From: Prorocentrum cordatum
Lineage: Eukaryota; Sar; Dinophyceae; Prorocentrales; Prorocentraceae
Assembly (NCBI GenBank): GCA_963575745.1
Contig: CAUYUJ010015516.1
Location: 370,917 to 410,916, forward strand
Reading direction: 5' to 3'
Length of the DNA stretch: 40,000 nucleotides
A model generated the notes under the pieces. That model was given only the letters and a program-made list of their open reading frames with translations, was not told the DNA's origin and made no database searches. Both the position numbers and the translations under genes were made by a program. How positions within the stretch are numbered: the stretch's first letter is position 1; every line of letters starts with the position of its first letter. Positions 39,190 to 40,000 of this stretch are shown piece by piece.

Positions 39190-40000
39190 TAGGCTTCCTG
39201 AGAGGCCTCTTGGGTATCCTGGGAGGCTCCTTGGGCCTCCTGAGAGGCCTCTTGGGCCTCTCGAGGGGCCTCTTGGGCCTCCTGAGAAACCTTTTGGGCC
39301 TCCTGGGAAGCCTCTTGGGCCTCCTGGGAGGCCTCTTGGGCCTCCTGGGAGGCCTCTGGGGCTTCCTGGGAGGCCTAATGGGCCTCCTGGGGGGCCTATT
39401 GGGCCTCCTGGGATGCCTCTTTGGTTTCTTGAGGCCTCTTTGGGCCTTCTGGGAAGCACCTTGGGCCTCCTGGGAGGCTTCTTGGGCCTCCTGGGAGGCC
39501 TCTGGGGCCTCCTCAGAGGCATCTTGGGCCTCCTGAGAGGCCTCTTGGGGCTCCTGGGGGGCCTCCTGGGATGCCTCTTGGGCCTCCTGGGGGGCCTCTT
39601 GGGCCTTCCAGAAGGCCTCTCGGGCCTCCTGAGAGACCTATTGGGCCTCCTGGGACGCCTCTTGGGCCTCCTGAGAGGCTTCTTGGGCTTCCTGAGAGGT
39701 TTCTTGGACCTCCTGGGAGGCCTCTTGGGCCTCCGGCCTCTTTGGCCTCGTGAGATGCCACTTGGGCCTCCTGGGAAGCCTCTTGGGTCTCCTGGGAGGC
39801 TTCTGGGGCCTCCTGAGAGGCCTCTGGAGGCCTCCTCAGAGGCCTCTTGGGCCTCCTGTAAGGTTTCTTGAGCCTCCCGACAGGCCCCTTGGGCATCCTG
39901 AGAGGCCTCTTTGGCCTCCTGAGAGGCCTCTTGGGCCTCCTGAGAGACCTATTGGGCCTCCTGCGAGGCCTCTTGGACTTCCTGACAGGCCCCTAAGGCC
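39190..40000. repeat. 21-bp tandem repeat, open in all frames
   Basis: About 38 units of GGCCTCTTGGGCCTCCTGGGA with point changes and a few indels, running off the window. On the plus strand one frame encodes PLGPPGR heptads and another Leu/Gly; on the minus strand GGPRGLP heptads or EASQ units. The collagen-like text is a property of the repeat; there is no evidence of a protein. Confidence 0.95.

Noticed and set aside
38893-39871. Collagen-like proteins on both strands
   Set aside because: Direct translations of the 21-bp repeat; no start context, signal peptide or non-repeat domain.

Overview
This 40 kb window looks like nuclear DNA of a core dinoflagellate. A Prorocentrum-like species would fit, but that is inference from remembered relatives. 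Three lines of evidence support the call. First, there are two tandem, slightly decayed copies of the dinoflagellate spliced-leader sequence at 15657-15712, plus a 13-nt spliced-leader core at 30289-30301. Second, there are pieces of several multicopy dinoflagellate retroelement and hypothetical protein families. Third, the DNA is GC-rich and dominated by microsatellites, with coding blocks that are short, frameshifted or split by introns. No rRNA, tRNA, CRISPR array or bacterial-type operon was found. Most long open frames are artefacts of low-complexity repeats whose unit length is a multiple of three.

Layout. 0-3.3 kb: tandem repeats, CTC/AT/CT microsatellites, a dispersed repeat in two copies and one foldback element. 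3.4-6.6 kb (minus): a decayed non-LTR retroelement with reverse transcriptase, RNase H and a C-terminal Cys-rich segment. 7.06-7.23 kb: a 168-bp MITE-like element with perfect 10-bp inverted ends and TA on both sides. 9.07-15.03 kb (minus): a second, larger decayed polyprotein element (gag-like, CCCH-type finger, a PC-motif domain, reverse transcriptase, RNase H-like, Cys/His finger), with the tandem spliced-leader relics about 0.6 kb upstream on the same strand. 16.4-16.9 kb: GAT-rich tract. 17.6-28.8 kb: intergenic and intronic DNA carrying six copies of a 36-bp palindrome and, all on the minus strand, exon-like pieces of at least four multicopy genes (21.3-23.7, 24.4-25.3, 26.0-26.5, 27.1-28.4 kb). 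29.3-30.3 kb (minus): a coiled-coil gene with a microsatellite-filled intron. 31.2-33.4 kb (minus): part of a third polyprotein with a hydrophobic membrane-like domain. 33.5-34.4 kb: a 612-bp GTA array, then a GC-rich minisatellite. 34.9-38.4 kb: two direct copies of a composite element built from ~90-bp repeats. 39.2-40.0 kb: a 21-bp repeat running off the window.

Nearly every supported coding block lies on the minus strand, from 33.4 kb down to 3.4 kb, as expected for the unidirectional gene arrangement of dinoflagellates. No operon-style cooperation is visible. The window is best read as retroelement and multicopy-gene debris embedded in satellite-like DNA. The least explained structures are the 36-bp palindrome family, the duplicated ~90-bp composite element, and a conserved 23-bp box at the edge of two unrelated tandem arrays.
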